Source of the DNA: Paroedura picta
Taxonomy: Eukaryota > Chordata > Lepidosauria > Squamata > Gekkonidae
Direction: 5' to 3'
Length of the DNA: 64,000 nucleotides
Assembly (NCBI RefSeq): GCF_049243985.1
Contig: NC_135377.1
Location: 69,819,645 to 69,883,644, forward strand
Made by a program: the position numbers and the translations under genes
Notes under the pieces: model-generated
Told to the model about the DNA's origin: nothing
The model's database searches: none
What the model saw: only the letters and a program-made list of their open reading frames with translations
Shown: in pieces, positions 41,571 to 52,620 of the stretch
Layout: every line of letters starts with the position of its first letter
Numbering within the stretch: the first letter of the stretch is position 1

Positions 41571-42370
41571 ATCTACTCCGTGAGGGAAGCCTTGATAATG
41601 ATTTGATGTCTGGGGCACCCAATGGCTGTCCTTGGTTGGCAGGTTCACTCCAGAGCCTAGGAACATTTCTCTGCTCAGGACTCTATCTGTACTCCATTTA
41701 CAACTAGTTGTAGCTCTTGGCTATAGCCTTAGAAAGTTCCAGACACAGCTGTTTCTGTTTAGTAAGCCAACAAATTATAATGGATAACGATTCAAATTAT
41801 TTACTTCATTATTCGAATAATTACAAAGCAAGACATATATTGTCCAAATGTACTTTGAATGCCTTTTGTTATTTCCCAGTGATACACAATATGCGTAACT
41901 TTTGGGAGTAAACAAGAAGGAAAGTAGGTGTCTGAGGTAGATAAAGATCAGCAATAAGTCTCAGGTAAAGAGGAAGTCTGAGGTTTTTAAATCTGAAATA
42001 AGATTACGAAACTGGAATTAACTATACTACCCAATTTGTAATCCACTCCTTGATTAGGAAAGTTTTTTAGTAGTGAGTAAAGATACTCACATGGAAAGTA
42101 TGTAAGAATGGGAGTATGTAAGTAAGAAATACGAATGGAAGGTATGCAAATGAACCTCCTACAGAGTTCACATCCAGCCTTACAAATAGATATAATTTGG
42201 GTGTCACAGAAAACATGCTCAATAACCAGCCCATGGGGATTACCCCTCTTGATGCATCCAAGTTTCTTGAAGTAGGCGTACAACAATGTTTTCCCCATGA
42301 TATATTTAAAAGATACAGAAAAAGAAACCAGTAAACCTTACTTGGTTTTAATAATTTAATCAATTAATCT
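41571..42370. other. Intergenic, nothing recognised
   Basis: AT-rich, unique-looking. Confidence 0.3.
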
Positions 42371-42371
42371 T

Positions 42372-42484
42372 CAATGTGGGCTCAAAGCACCTTTTATCCA
42401 CTGTGCTCACAACAACCCTGTGAGGTAGAGTGGGCCAAGAATGTATGACTGGCTCAAGGTCATTCAGCGAGCTTCTGGTTGGGT
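42372..42484 (-). repeat. MIR SINE fragment
   Basis: 'ctcacaacaaccctgtgaggtag' and 'actggctcaaggtcattcagcgag' are the MIR core in reverse. Confidence 0.6.
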
Positions 42485-42561
42485 TTCTTATGTTTGGATT
42501 GTGAAACAGTTATCATAAATTAAGTCTACCCATATTTCCCACATTTTCTTGGAATAGCTTA

Positions 42562-42843
42562 AAGGTAAAGGTATCCCCTGTGCAAGCACTGGGTCATGTC
42601 TGACCCTTGGGGTGGTGCCCTCTAGCATTTTCATGGCAGACTCAATATGGGGTGGTTTGCCAGTGCCTTTCACAGTCATTACCGTTGACCCCCCAGCAAA
42701 CTGGGTACTCATTTTACCGACCTTGGAAGGATGGAAGGCTAAGTCAACCTTGAGCCGGCTGCTGGGATTGAACTCCCAGCCTCATGGGCAGAGCTTCAGA
42801 CTGCATGTCTGCTGCCATACCACTCTGCACCACAAGAGGCTCT
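42562..42843 (-). repeat. Sauria-type SINE, complete with 13-bp duplication
   Basis: Full element on the minus strand. The 13-bp direct repeat ttggaatagctta lies at 42549-42561 and 42844-42856, exact. This is the clearest full-length insertion in the window. Confidence 0.95.
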
Positions 42844-42961
42844 TTGGAATAGCTTACTAGCAGCCAATGCATAGAAAGTGACTCTCTTAGATACATAAGG
42901 ATAAATGTCAGAAAGCAGAAAAATCAATTTATTGTGTTCAGACATAGTAGGACCATTTGGA

Positions 42962-42962
<1 letters not shown>

Positions 42963-43009
<47 letters not shown>
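42963..43009. repeat. (GAT)n microsatellite
   Basis: About 15 uninterrupted GAT units. Confidence 0.95.
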
Positions 43010-43195
43010 TTTTTTTTATTTTTAGCCAACTCTTCCAGTGTTGCCCATGGCGGGTAACAAAATTATTTTCATCAAGAACTTATTCCTAGGTTCAATTGGC
43101 AGTCTAAAATAAAATGCATAACATCTTCAATCACTGAATTCTCCCAAATACACACAAACTGGGACATTGGGGGTATGAATGTGCTGTCATAGGTC

Positions 43196-43556
43196 CTTAT
43201 GGGGACTTTGTGGAGGATCCACATACAACCTGTGATTGCTCCGCTGCACTGGCTCCAGCCTGGAGACCAAATCAGATTCAAATTTTTGGTTCTTGCTTTA
43301 AAGGTCCTTAATAGTCTGGGACCTTCATATCTTTGGGACCACCTCTTCCACTTAACCTCCCAAAGGGCACTAAGGGCTAGCAACCAACATATGCTTAGGA
43401 TCCATGGCTACAAAGAGATCAAGCTGACTGGCTCCGCCTGGGGGAACAGTGAGATCAGAGCCCTATGAGACCTATGACAGTTTTGCAGGCCTTGCCAGGC
43501 AAAGCTGTTCTGCTAAGTCTACAGTTGAGGCCTAGCTGACATCTGATCTCGTAGAC
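43196..43556 (+). repeat. LINE ORF2 C-terminal piece (CR1/L2/Rex1 clade)
   Basis: The plus-strand frame reads PLHWLQPGDQIRFKFLVLAL then KVLNSLGPSYLWDHL, the typical C-terminal motif of this LINE clade (LHWLPVxxRIxFKxLxLxxKxLxGLGPxYL). The frame is broken later. A related 3' end with UTR is at 44112-44460. Confidence 0.75.
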
Positions 43557-43850
43557 CAGTCTTCCCCAACCCCCGGACTGCGGACCGGTACCTGTCCATG
43601 GAGCCTTCGGTACAAGGCTGTGGTGGTGGGGAGGGAGGCACAGGCACCGGCGCACCAGTAGGCGCGCCTCCCTCCCCCCCTGTGGCACGGCGCTTGCCAT
43701 GCTGGGAGCGATCGGTCACTTTGGCAGCCGATCGCTCCCAGGCCCCAGCGCAGTGAGCGCCGTGCTGCGGGGGGGAGGCGTTTGTGCCCGCCAGCGCAAC
43801 AGCACCCATGCCTCCCTCTCCCCCCCGGTCCCCAGGCCTCCCTGGGGACT
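43557..43850. mobile_element. hAT-like element with 'cttccccaacccc' end, right end lost
   Basis: CAGTCTTCCCCAACCCCCGGACTGCGGACCGG matches the left end of the complete element at 49776. It contains an inner palindrome about the 'gggagcgatcgg...ccgatcgctccc' pair (43705-43741). Confidence 0.6.
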
Positions 43851-44029
43851 GGGCCATTACAGCATCCAAGAATCTAGGTTTGTTACTTTGTTTTTCACCC
43901 AATATTTCAGGACTGCTATGTTTGCCCGTGCTCTTAACAAAGGAAGTCCAAACTTCACCCTCATAAAGGCCAGCAGTGCTAGAATTCATAAACACATATT
44001 GTGAAGTTTCTAAATTATGAAGTATCGTA

Positions 44030-44613
44030 TTTGCTCTTTCTATGATTCTCCTGCAGCCCTGCAAAAGCTTTGTGTGTGCACGCTAGTCAATTTCATTTTC
44101 ATTGTCAACTTTCCGCAGGGCCTGCAAGTTGGAGCTCTTCCACCAGGCGTAAGGTTGAGGCCACGGCGGCATCCCGATATTCAACCTGGGATCCCCCCAT
44201 GTCCATCTGTCCATCTGTCTGATCTGATACCTCCCTCCCTCCCGGAGAACGCCAACATATCAGCAGGAAGATTGGCCCCTGACTGGACCAGGGGATGAGA
44301 TAGTTAGTGGGTTTTTTTTCGCCTGCCGCCTTAGTAGTTGTAGTATATTCTTAAGGGAAACTATGGGATTTTATTGTTTTATTCTTTTATTCTCTGTAAA
44401 CCACTGTGAGCCCACCCAGGAACAGCAGTACATAAATCTAAATATAAACAAACAAATAAATTGCCAGTTACCCTCTGTCCAAGCATAGACAACAGACTAT
44501 GGATCTCATTGGCTATGTGGCATGATGAAACAGAGCCAGCATGGTGCCAGTGGTTAAAAGCAGTGGCCTTTAATCTAGAGAACTGGGTTTGATTTCCCAT
44601 TCTTCCACATGCT
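44030..44613 (+). repeat. Segment shared with 57467-57690, split by a LINE 3' end
   Basis: 44042-44102 ('ccctgcaaaagctttgtgtgtgcacgctagtcaatttcat') and 44461-44527 ('ttgccagttaccctctgtccaagcatag... gcatgatgaaaca') are one continuous sequence at 57478-57600. Both copies continue into the same MIR-like SINE (44528-44613 and 57598 on). The extra 44112-44460 is a plus-strand CR1/L2-clade 3' end finishing (AAAT)n. Confidence 0.7.
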
Positions 44614-44689
44614 CTTTCCATCCTAAACATTTTATGCCATAAAGCTAGGAGAGGGTTAAATCCATTAGAAACCCACCTTTTGTGTAGAA

Positions 44690-44825
44690 CAGGGGTAGTC
44701 AAACTGCGGCCCTCCAGATGTCCATGGACTACAATTCCCAGGAGCCCCTGCCAGCGAATGCTGGCAGGGGCTCCTGGGAATTGTAGTCCATGGACATCTG
44801 GAGGGCCGCAGTTTGACTACCCCTC
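44690..44825. mobile_element. hAT snapback element, 136 bp, near-identical to 36168
   Basis: Exact target duplication gtgtagaa (44682-44689 and 44826-44833). Only the last base differs from the 36168 copy, pointing to recent movement. Confidence 0.96.
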
Positions 44826-44833
44826 GTGTAGAA

Positions 44834-45244
44834 CTTCAATATAACTCCCATGTTCTTTAATGCTGTCGCTCTTACTGTTGTCATGTGTGGATTCCAGGAT
44901 AGTGTTTCACTAAAAGTAATTCCTAGATATTTAAATGCACTTTACTGTTCAATCTGTGTACCAAGAACACTCCACGAAAATCTCTTGGTTTCCACCTAGA
45001 AACCATTACTTTTGGTTTTGTGTAGTTTATAGTTGGCACCTTTTCCTTGCAGAAGATAAGTTTGATAAATGTAATATTATTCTAGAATGATTAATTTAAC
45101 TTAATAAGCATCTCTGTATTTGAGAACTTGTAAAGTTTTGCATCCAACTTTCTGTTTACTGAATAAAAATGTCATTAAGAAAAAAGATAAAAATAAATAT
45201 ATGACTCTAAAAAATCATCCATTTTTGTCCATTCTGACTCTATT
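44834..45244. other. Intergenic, nothing recognised
   Basis: AT-rich. May include LINE remains near 44830-44960, not proven. Confidence 0.3.
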
Positions 45245-45532
45245 TTTGGCATATCACTGGTAGGCATAATGACGAAACTCCAGCTCACTTACTATGACCA
45301 TATCATGCAATCCAACTCAAGGGAGAAAGCAATTATGCTAGGATTGGTCAGAGGTAATAGGAAATCAGGCTGTCAAAGAATGAGGTGGTTAAATATGATC
45401 AAAATGAACACTGGCCAGAACGTTATGCAACTAAAAGGAGGTGCAAAATCAAAAATGATGGTGACAGTTGAGCCATTGGATCGGCAAGAGTCAGACATGA
45501 CTGAATGGCTAACAATCATCACTCAGAAATGT
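45245..45532 (+). repeat. BovB (RTE) LINE 3' end
   Basis: The stretch from 'ctccagctcacttactatgacc' through 'gtcagaggtaataggaaatcaggctgtcaaagaatgaggtgg' to 'gcaagagtcagacatgactgaatggctaac' follows the BovB 3' region, which ends in 'gagtcggacatgactgaacga'. BovB is the LINE thought to mobilise Sauria SINEs, whose tail shares the 'cagacatgac' block. Confidence 0.75.
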
Positions 45533-46039
45533 TGACCATTTGCAACGTACAGTTAGATTTGAAGGATTTGGCATAGATTAGACATTAGTTCAAGGTATAC
45601 CTATTTAATTGACTATATATAATTGTCTTTGCATCTGTATAGATCAGTGATTCCCAACCAAAGCTCCCTGGAACCCTAGGGCTTCATGAAAACACCACAA
45701 CCTTTCCCCTATATCCTTCCTTAATGGATTCGGCCCACAAGCTGTTCCTGGCATTGCTATGCAAGCAGGGAGCTGGGCACTTCCATTAACCTGAGAGGGC
45801 ATTCTCACGTGCTTTCCGCTCCTGGAAAAGCGGGTGGAGCCTGGACACCTACTCCCACCTCAAACCACCTCCTTTCTCTCTCACTCAGTTCTCCTTGGGT
45901 GTGATAGGGATCCATGGCCAGCTGGTTCCTTCTAGCCTGGTTCCAGGGCTCCTTGAGTTCCGAAAAAAAATCAGGGCCTTCTCCATGGTCAATAGGTTGA
46001 AAAAGACCAACAAAGTTTAGTTCTGGGTATGCTCCTTCT
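45533..46039. other. Intergenic with scraps
   Basis: 45648-45700 ('cagtgattcccaaccaaagctccctgg') may be the left end of an old hAT element. 45988-46037 is a reversed 'ctttgttggtctt' family piece. Confidence 0.3.
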
Positions 46040-46322
46040 GAGCCTCTTATGGCGCAGAGTGGTAAGGCAGAAGACATGCAGTCTGAAAGCTCTGCCCATG
46101 AGGCTGGGAGTTTGATCCCAGCAGCCAGCATAAGGTTGACTCAACCTTCCATCCTTCCGAGGTTGGAAAAATGAGTACCCAGCTTGCTGGGGGGTAAACG
46201 GTAATGACTGGGGAAGGCAATGGCAAACCACCCCGTATTGAGTCTGCCATGAAAACGCTGGAGGGCGTCACCCCAAGGGGCAGACATGACCCACTGCTTG
46301 CACAGGGGACACCTTTACCTTT
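46040..46322 (+). repeat. Sauria-type SINE, full length
   Basis: From gagcctcttatggcgcagagtggtaaggc (tRNA-like head) to cacctttaccttta. The forward 'ctttgttggtcttaaaggtgcc' repeat at 46340-46392 lies just after, and its reversed counterpart just before. Confidence 0.9.
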
Positions 46323-46392
46323 ATAAACTTCCAACATGGGCAGACTTAAACTTTGTTGGTCTTAAAGGTGCCAGTGGATTTAAACTTTATTA

Positions 46393-47750
46393 TCTTGGTG
46401 GATGTATGTGTATGAGTATCCCTACACACTTGTGTATACAGGTAAAAAGGCAATATTTTATTTTAAATTACTTCAACCATATTTTCCCTTCTATTGTTTA
46501 ATGTTACCTAAGTATGTCACTTTTAAATAATTCTGTCTCTACTGTGCATCATGTAGCATTTTTAGTGATCATTCAACCTTGTAACGCTCCCACACTAACA
46601 CAGATGGATATTAAGTAGTCTGCTGAAAGCATTATTCAGCATTGGAAAGTTACAATTCACTGATGTATTGTTAGTTAGATGTAGAATTATACATTTCTTA
46701 ACACTAATTGAGACTCAGTGGCTGTATAGAATGTTTGGGGAAGCACCATTACAGCTTTTTATATTATGAGAGTGTAGCCTTTCCATTTGCTGAATTCTCT
46801 TATTGTCATCTGTAACGCGGATTCGAATTCCTAGCCATAAATTTGCACTAAAAGCAAAAGGAGAGCCCTGTCGTTTTTACTGCACTTAGACCAACAAATG
46901 CAAATGAATATTAAAATAACATTCTGGGATTATTAGTTTGTTCAAAATGATCTTCAAGCGATGTGTCCATATGTGACATACCTGCTTGGAAAAGACAAAG
47001 CATGTAAGAGGGAAACAATTCATTTGTTCTCTTGTGTAAACCAAAGTGCTTACTCATCAGTAGCTGCTGCTAGAAACTGTTCGGCTGGTTGAGAAGGGGA
47101 GGAGAAAAATCTCTGGATAAATAGTATAGCCCAAGACTCACTGAATAAAGGCACCGTGATTAATGATGAAGTCTGGCATCTAGTGAAACCTAGTCCATTC
47201 GGTAAGTAAGATATTTTTCCTTCTAAAATATCCAAAATATCCACAGGCCCTTAATACGAAGTAGTGCCATTAATATATTATCAACACTAATGAGTGTAAC
47301 CAAACTAATGACAACTACTAAGTCACCAGGGTAGATCTTTAAACAAGTGCTTTTCCTTGTGTGAGTGGTTTTGAGTACACAACTAGTAGAGTTGTAGTTA
47401 TTCTAATTTAATTATGCTAGATGATACAAATAAGCTATGCAGGGAATTTAATCACAGAATGCTGCTGCACAGGAACAGGTTTTTTGATGATCAGCTTGGG
47501 TATGTACATGCGGGAGGGTACTAAATCCCTTGTGTTATGACTGAGTCGTACAAGCAAAGGAATTTTTCCTTTGTTCTTGAATAAATGGCACTTCTCAAAA
47601 GCTTTGGGTTTGTGTTGAACCTCTGAATAACTAAGCCAGTAGGACGCTAAGTATCTGTGCAGGGAATGGATACTGCTCGTTTGATGGAGTGAGTTTGCTT
47701 TCTTTAAAAGCTTGTGCTGGAATAAATTTAATTCATCTTTTAAGGTGGGG
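46393..47750. other. Intergenic, nothing recognised
   Basis: AT-rich and unique-looking. Short open frames lack support. Confidence 0.3.
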
Positions 47751-47754
47751 AGAG

Positions 47755-47880
47755 ACTGGCTCAGTGGAAGAGCCCCCGTTTGGAATGCAGAAGGTCCCGG
47801 TTTCAATCCTTGGCATCTTCACTTAGAACAATCAGGCGGTGATGGGAAAGACCCATTTCCCGTGACCCTGAAGAAAAACA
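47755..47880 (+). repeat. tRNA-headed SINE, second family
   Basis: A-box-like TGGCTCAGTGG (47757-47767), 'gcagaaggtcccggtttcaatccttggcatctt' with a B-box-like GGTTTCAATCC, then 'cccgtgaccctg'. A tail of the same family ('ctgattcagtataaggcagcttcatg') lies at 56478-56505. Confidence 0.7.
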
Positions 47881-48214
47881 AGGTGTTATGGGACTCCTGG
47901 GTTCAGCATGAATATATTAGAATGGTTTGATTCTCTGGAGATAATTCTGGCAGTAGTGTCAATAAAGATATGTTCTTAACAAAGTAGAAGAATATGCCAT
48001 GTTTCAAAAATATAACTTCGTCACTACAAATGCATCCTACTTTTCTTCCCTCGTTTAATGCAAATGGTGTGCATATATATTTCTCAGCAAGGATCCTGTA
48101 GGGCAGTGACCAAACCCATACATACTTATCTTTCCGCAAGGTTGCAGGATCAAATATCTTCCAGCCATAGGAGTATTTCTCCCCTCCCTCCCGGACAGTC
48201 TCACTGACATTATT

Positions 48215-48305
48215 GTGCATTATTTATTGTACACCACCTTGAAGAAGCTGAGAAGTGAGATAAAGTGGTTTTTAAACAAATTAAAATAATTAAATACAAA
48301 AGGTG
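48215..48305 (+). repeat. LINE 3' tail fragment
   Basis: 'ttattgtacaccaccttgaagaagctgag' with an AT-rich end is a decayed CR1/L2-clade 3' UTR end. Confidence 0.4.
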
Positions 48306-48387
48306 AACTTGTATCACTTAAGAAAAGTGCCTTCCCCCATCTCCCATGCTAGCATATTTGACATTTTTAATAGTTCCTGCGTATAGT

Positions 48388-48680
48388 CAAGCCTTGTTGC
48401 TAACCAGGGTTAATGTGCTCCCCTCTGATATTCTGAGGAACTGCTATATGAGGATCTCATTCCAGGACAGATATTGCAAATGTGGACAGAAAGAGCTGGA
48501 AACATTGGATTATAAGATCTTGTTTTGTCTCTGGTAGGATTTATGTAGAGCGAAATGGCTAGATCCCATCCTGGGGAATTTTGTGCTTGTTGACAGAACT
48601 AGGCTATGCCGTTTTTATTAAAGGATGATGAAGATCCTTCCTAGAACAACTAAACCATGGCAATATTCTTCTCCGTGGTG
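48388..48680 (+). repeat. Possible LINE ORF2 C-terminal fragment
   Basis: The frame reads DRYCKCGQKELETLDYKILF, recalling the CxCG...ETxxHxLxxC motif at the C-terminus of several non-LTR retrotransposons. Decayed, clade uncertain. Confidence 0.35.
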
Positions 48681-49479
48681 ATTAAGTGAAAGGACAAGAT
48701 GAACTTTTCATGATGGGATGAAGAAAATTTATATTAAAATGTACCACTATAACTAATACAAATCATAACAAGTAATAAGCCTTCTCAGGAGCAATGCAAA
48801 TAAAAGGACAGTTTGGGGAAAATGGTGCCTGCTTGCACGTTTGTTTTAAGTGTGCCACTTCCATCAAGCATTCTGTGCCATCAATTGCTTTCCCCCCTCT
48901 GATATAGTGCATGCTTTTTAAATCTCAGTTATGATGTTAGGATGCTTTTGCATTGTAATACAAAGACAACTCTTTTGTTGTACTTGGAGAAAGCCACAAG
49001 AGGCTGCTGGATGAAATTAACAACATTCCTAGTCTCCCTGCATGAAATTGACCAAGGCTCCATTTCTTGCATAAAATTGACAGAGAGTGTTTTGTTGAAG
49101 GTTCAGTCTTGCAGGAGGGGGAGACAGGGAGGTGGTGGAACTGTGTTGTAATGCAATTGTGTTCAAAAATTTTTAATACAGCAGGGAGGGGAGGAGGGCT
49201 GGCAGAGATACAGCACTGATCAGATCTCAAATGCCATCATTTTGAGGTGGGAAACAGCGGAGGAAACCAATGCAATTTTTAAACTTCCTCTTTAGGTTAC
49301 TGCAAATTCCTTCCAAGGAATTTTCTCATGATTCACAAAACTCACAGCAAAAGGAAGTGCATTCACTGCTGTGCCTAAATCGTGAGATTTTATTGTGGAA
49401 GTAATTCCGTGGAGCTTTATGAGCATTGCCACGTAGTATTTAGTGACTGCAGAAACCATCTGTTATTTAGCAAAGTGAA

Positions 49480-50720
49480 AGTGAATTGGGTGTTTTGAAA
49501 CTGCTTTATTCAGCATGTGTGAAAGCGTCCTGAACAACACATTTTGATCTATTCATAAGGCAGTGAGATGGCCAAATCCACTTGCAAAGGATCATGGGAG
49601 CAGACTGAAACTGCATTACTCATGTGTGAAAACGCACTAAGCAATGCACTTTCAATCCACATCCAAGGCACTTTGCAATCTGTTTTTACCGTGTGAAACG
49701 CCAGAACTCTCTTGCTAAGGGTCACTGAAGTGGTTCAAAACTGCTTTATTCAGCATGGGTGAAAGTGTCCTAAACCAGCTGTCCCCAACCCCTGATCCAG
49801 GGACCGGGACTGGTCGGTAGATCAGTTGGGACCAGGTTGTGGCACCTCCTCGTCCTCCTCCCCAGCTGCTGCCTCAGAGGCTGTCCTGCCACCCTGCTGC
49901 TGGCTCACCTTTGGTGTTCTCCAGGGGCCGCCATGGCTGGGGTTCCCCCTCGGAGTGGCAGTGCGCAGCTGCTACTGGCAGCGCCCCCCAGTGGAAGTCA
50001 GTGGCGCCAGCAGGAAAGCAAGTGGAGCAGGGGCTCAGGCGGCAGCAGTGACATCCCTCGGCCCCGGGCCTCCTCACAACTCTATTACCCCCGCCCCCGG
50101 GCCTCAGTAAAATTGTCAAGTGTTGACCGGACCCTGGTGATAAAAAGGTTGGGGACCACTGTCCTAGACAACGCACTTCCAAATCACTCCCGAGGCACTT
50201 TGAAACCGGATTTTGCTGTGTGAGAAGGATTGCAGAAGTGGACCAAAACTACATTATTTGGCAACTGTGAAAGTGCGCTTCAAGAAAGCACTTTCCATCC
50301 ACTCCCAAGGCACTTTGCCCCTGGATTTTACTACGTGCAATGGTTTTGCGAATGGTTTTGGAAGTGGATTGTAAGTGCATTATTCAGCATGTGTGAAAGT
50401 GAACCTAACCGCCATTTTCAGCACACGTGAAAAACAACGCACTTTCCATCCACTCCCAAGGCACTTTGCCCCGGGATTATGCTGCCTGAGCGCCCTCAAC
50501 GACACCCTTCCAGTCCACCTTCACGGCACTTTCCAGTTGGCTTGGTCGCTGTGCGAGATGGCCAAACCCGCTTGCAAAGGTGTGCAGAAGCGGACCCCGA
50601 ACGGCCTCATTCCACGCCCTTCCCACCCATCCCCAAATCCCCTTGGCCGCTGGATTTCGCCATGCAGAGGGCCGGTTGCAAAGGGTGGCGGGGAGCGGTC
50701 CGACCCCGCATCGCTGGGCC
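49480..50720. repeat. Diverged tandem array, unit about 110-135 bp
   Basis: The unit is roughly 'gtgtgaaagcg..ctaa.caacgcactttccatccactcccaaggcactttgc..ctggattttactgtgtg' plus 'ggccaaatccacttgcaaagg'. Landmarks (gcactttcc-type) at about 49645, 50174, 50291, 50440, 50505 and 50617. Units grow more GC-rich towards 50.7 kb until they merge with the CpG island. One hAT element interrupts. Confidence 0.75.
49776..50161. mobile_element. hAT-like element with 'tccccaacc' ends, 386 bp
   Basis: CAGCTGTCCCCAACCCCTGATCCAGGGACCGG to GGTTGGGGACCACTG, flanks tcctaaac/tcctagac (7 of 8; 49768-49775, 50162-50169). Interior GC-rich, non-coding. Complete relative of 43557-43850. Confidence 0.85.
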
Positions 50721-51004
50721 TGTGTGCACGTCTTCCTCGGCGGGCCCCGGGCCCCTGGAGCCGGCCGCTGGGCGAGAGGGCCACCGGGTCGCGGGAGCGG
50801 GCGGGCGGGCGGCCCCCGGATGACCCAGCCAGACGTGCTGGTGCGTGCCAGGGAGCGCGGGAGGGAGGCAGTGGCGGCGGCGGCGGCGCTCTCCCTGCTG
50901 GGCCGGCGGAAGCCCCGGCGTCTTGGTTGGCGAGCGGCTGGCCGGGCTGGGAGGACGGGTCTGCTCGAGGCCCCCCTGCTCAGGGCCGCGGGAGGCAGCC
51001 GCCG

Positions 51005-51018
51005 GTTGCTATAGCGAC
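51005..51018. promoter_or_regulatory. X-box-like RFX site
   Basis: GTTGCTATAGCGAC is close to the palindromic RFX consensus (GTTGCCATGGCAAC type), found in promoters of ciliary and MHC II genes. Single site, by sequence only. Confidence 0.45.
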
Positions 51019-51029
51019 GGCCCCGGCCC

Positions 51030-51205
51030 GGGCTCGTGCGGGCGCCAAGCAAGCAAGCAAGCAGGCAGGCAGGCAGTCCGCGCGCTTTTGCCAGCCAGCC
51101 AGCCAGCCAGAGAGGAGGAGGAGGAGGAAGGAAGGAAGGAAAAGCGCCGGCCGGCAACAGAAGCCCGCCCGCCAGCCGCCAGCCCCCCTCCGGCCGCCCC
51201 AGCAG
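51030..51205 (+). other. Probable non-coding first exon of an unknown gene
   Basis: A good donor, CAGCAG|GTACGC at 51205/51206, ends a CpG-rich stretch with G/C-rich simple repeats typical of 5' UTRs. The start is a guess (downstream of the X-box). No coding exon that could follow it is seen up to 64 kb, so the coding part would lie outside. In human and chicken the neighbours of CD83 are RNF182 and JARID2, but nothing here identifies either. Confidence 0.4.
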
Positions 51206-51480
51206 GTACGCGGGAGGCGCCCCTTCGCCCGGCCCGCAGAGCACCCTCCCCACCCCTTCCGGGCGCCCTTGCAAAGGCAGCGACGCCGTTTTATTACTGC
51301 ACCAGGCTGGCATTGGAGGGGCGAGGCTGGCACCGCGGGAGGACGACAACAAGCCGCCCGGCCGGGTGCGTTGGCTTTGTGCCTCTGCGGTGTCTGCCCG
51401 CCTGCAACAGACGGCAGCGCTGCCCTCCCCTCCGCCCCCCTGTCAGAGTTGTGATGACCGCAGTGTGGGTTGAGGGCGGC

Positions 51481-52244
51481 GGGAAACTTTAGATTGCAAC
51501 GGGGGTGGGAGTTGGACGGCGTTGGCTGCCTCGTTTTGGGAGGGGGGGGGGTCCAAGGGGCTTGTGGCTTGGCGCCTGGCTTTCGCGTCCTCTGGGTATG
51601 GGGAAGGCGACTGGGGCTGTCTGGGAGCTGGTACGTCAAAGAAGGCTGCATGGAGGAGGGCGAGCTGCATGGGACTTTGGCCCTGGGACCGGTGGAGATG
51701 CCACCAAGGGTTTTCCTCCAGTCCTCAATTGCCCCAGCGGTTTAACAGCGCCGCTTGATGGAGGGCATCAGCGAATGGGTTGATTTAATTCATTTATTTG
51801 GTGGTTTGGGGGGTTTTTGCTGCCCTGGCGTGGCTTTAAAGACGTCTTGATGCTCAATGGGTCGTTCCATTTGCAACTGGTGGGATTCCTGTTTCCCATT
51901 TGTCCTGCAGGAGACGTTTAAAAAAAAAGAAAAAAAGAAAGAAACCCTCAGCAGTAAAGTTGGTGATTTACAATAATGGCAGGGAGGAAAGAAACTAGTT
52001 CTCCCTTGGAACTGTTCTCCTGCCACCGGGAGGTGAAGTCCTTGGAAAGTAGTGATGGATTTTAAAAACAAGAATGGCTTAAAGAGTATGTTTCTGGAAT
52101 TAACAGTCCTGCGATTCGATTCAATGTACACTTCAAGAGCTTGGGGAGTATTTACAGGAAACATGCTTAAATTCAGACCTGGAATGAAAATATCTCTTAA
52201 ATTATGCCCAAACTTGATGGGAAAGACTTTGCTACCTGGAAGGT
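51481..52244. other. Downstream of the CpG island, nothing recognised
   Basis: G-run at 51541-51551, A-rich tract at 51921-51945. No exon recognised. Confidence 0.3.
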
Positions 52245-52620
52245 GAAATATTTTTGTTTGTTTGTTTGCTTCTTGTTATTTCTATACCGCCCTCCCTTGT
52301 GGCTCAGGACCAGGGGTAGTCAAACTGCGGCCCTCCAGATGTCCATGGACTACAATTCCCATGAGCCCCTGCCAGCAAACGCTGGCAGGGGCTCATGGGA
52401 ATTGTAGTCCATGGACATCTGGAGGGCTGCAGTTTGACAACCCCTGCTCAGGACGGTTAATCCATAACTTCAGTTATAAACAACAATAACAGTGGTCTCC
52501 ATAACTGAAGATAGCAGTATGATAATATTTCAGATAACATTAACTTACTAACTTTGATCCCACAGGTTAGTCGGTTTGGGATTCAGTTCATGGGGAGGAG
52601 TCATTTCAATGACAAAAAAA
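52245..52620 (-). repeat. LINE 3' end (CR1/L2 clade) split by a hAT element
   Basis: Reversed 3' UTR: 'tttctataccgccctcccttgtggctcaggac' continues after the insertion as 'ggttaatccataac'. Then 'ttagtcggtttgggattcagttcatgg', repeated in the sister LINE end at 56165-56470 ('ttagccagttcaggattcaattcatgg'). Confidence 0.65.
52311..52446. mobile_element. hAT snapback element, 136 bp
   Basis: Exact target duplication ctcaggac (52303-52310 and 52447-52454). Arms carry 'catgagcccctgccagcaaacgctggcaggggctcatg'. Confidence 0.95.

Larger units (their letters stand above)
50440..51480. promoter_or_regulatory. CpG-island promoter
   Basis: The only long, dense CpG stretch outside 28-32.6 kb, with many CGs, GC boxes and repeats such as (CAAG)n, (CAGG)n, (CCAG)n and (GGA)n near 51046-51140. 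It holds an X-box-like palindrome at 51005 and a splice donor at 51205. This is what a vertebrate housekeeping-type or developmental promoter looks like. Long open frames here on both strands are a by-product of GC content. Confidence 0.75.

Noticed and set aside
50375-51454. A 359-codon plus-strand frame and a 291-codon minus-strand frame in the CpG island
   Set aside because: Low-complexity Pro/Gly/Arg/Ala translations in several frames at once, no domain. They reflect GC-rich DNA with few stops; the place is better read as a promoter and 5' UTR.
52204-52250. MPKLDGKDFATWKVK, recalling the start of a Copia-type Gag
   Set aside because: About 15 residues only, nothing consistent before or after it. 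Too short to call a fossil element.
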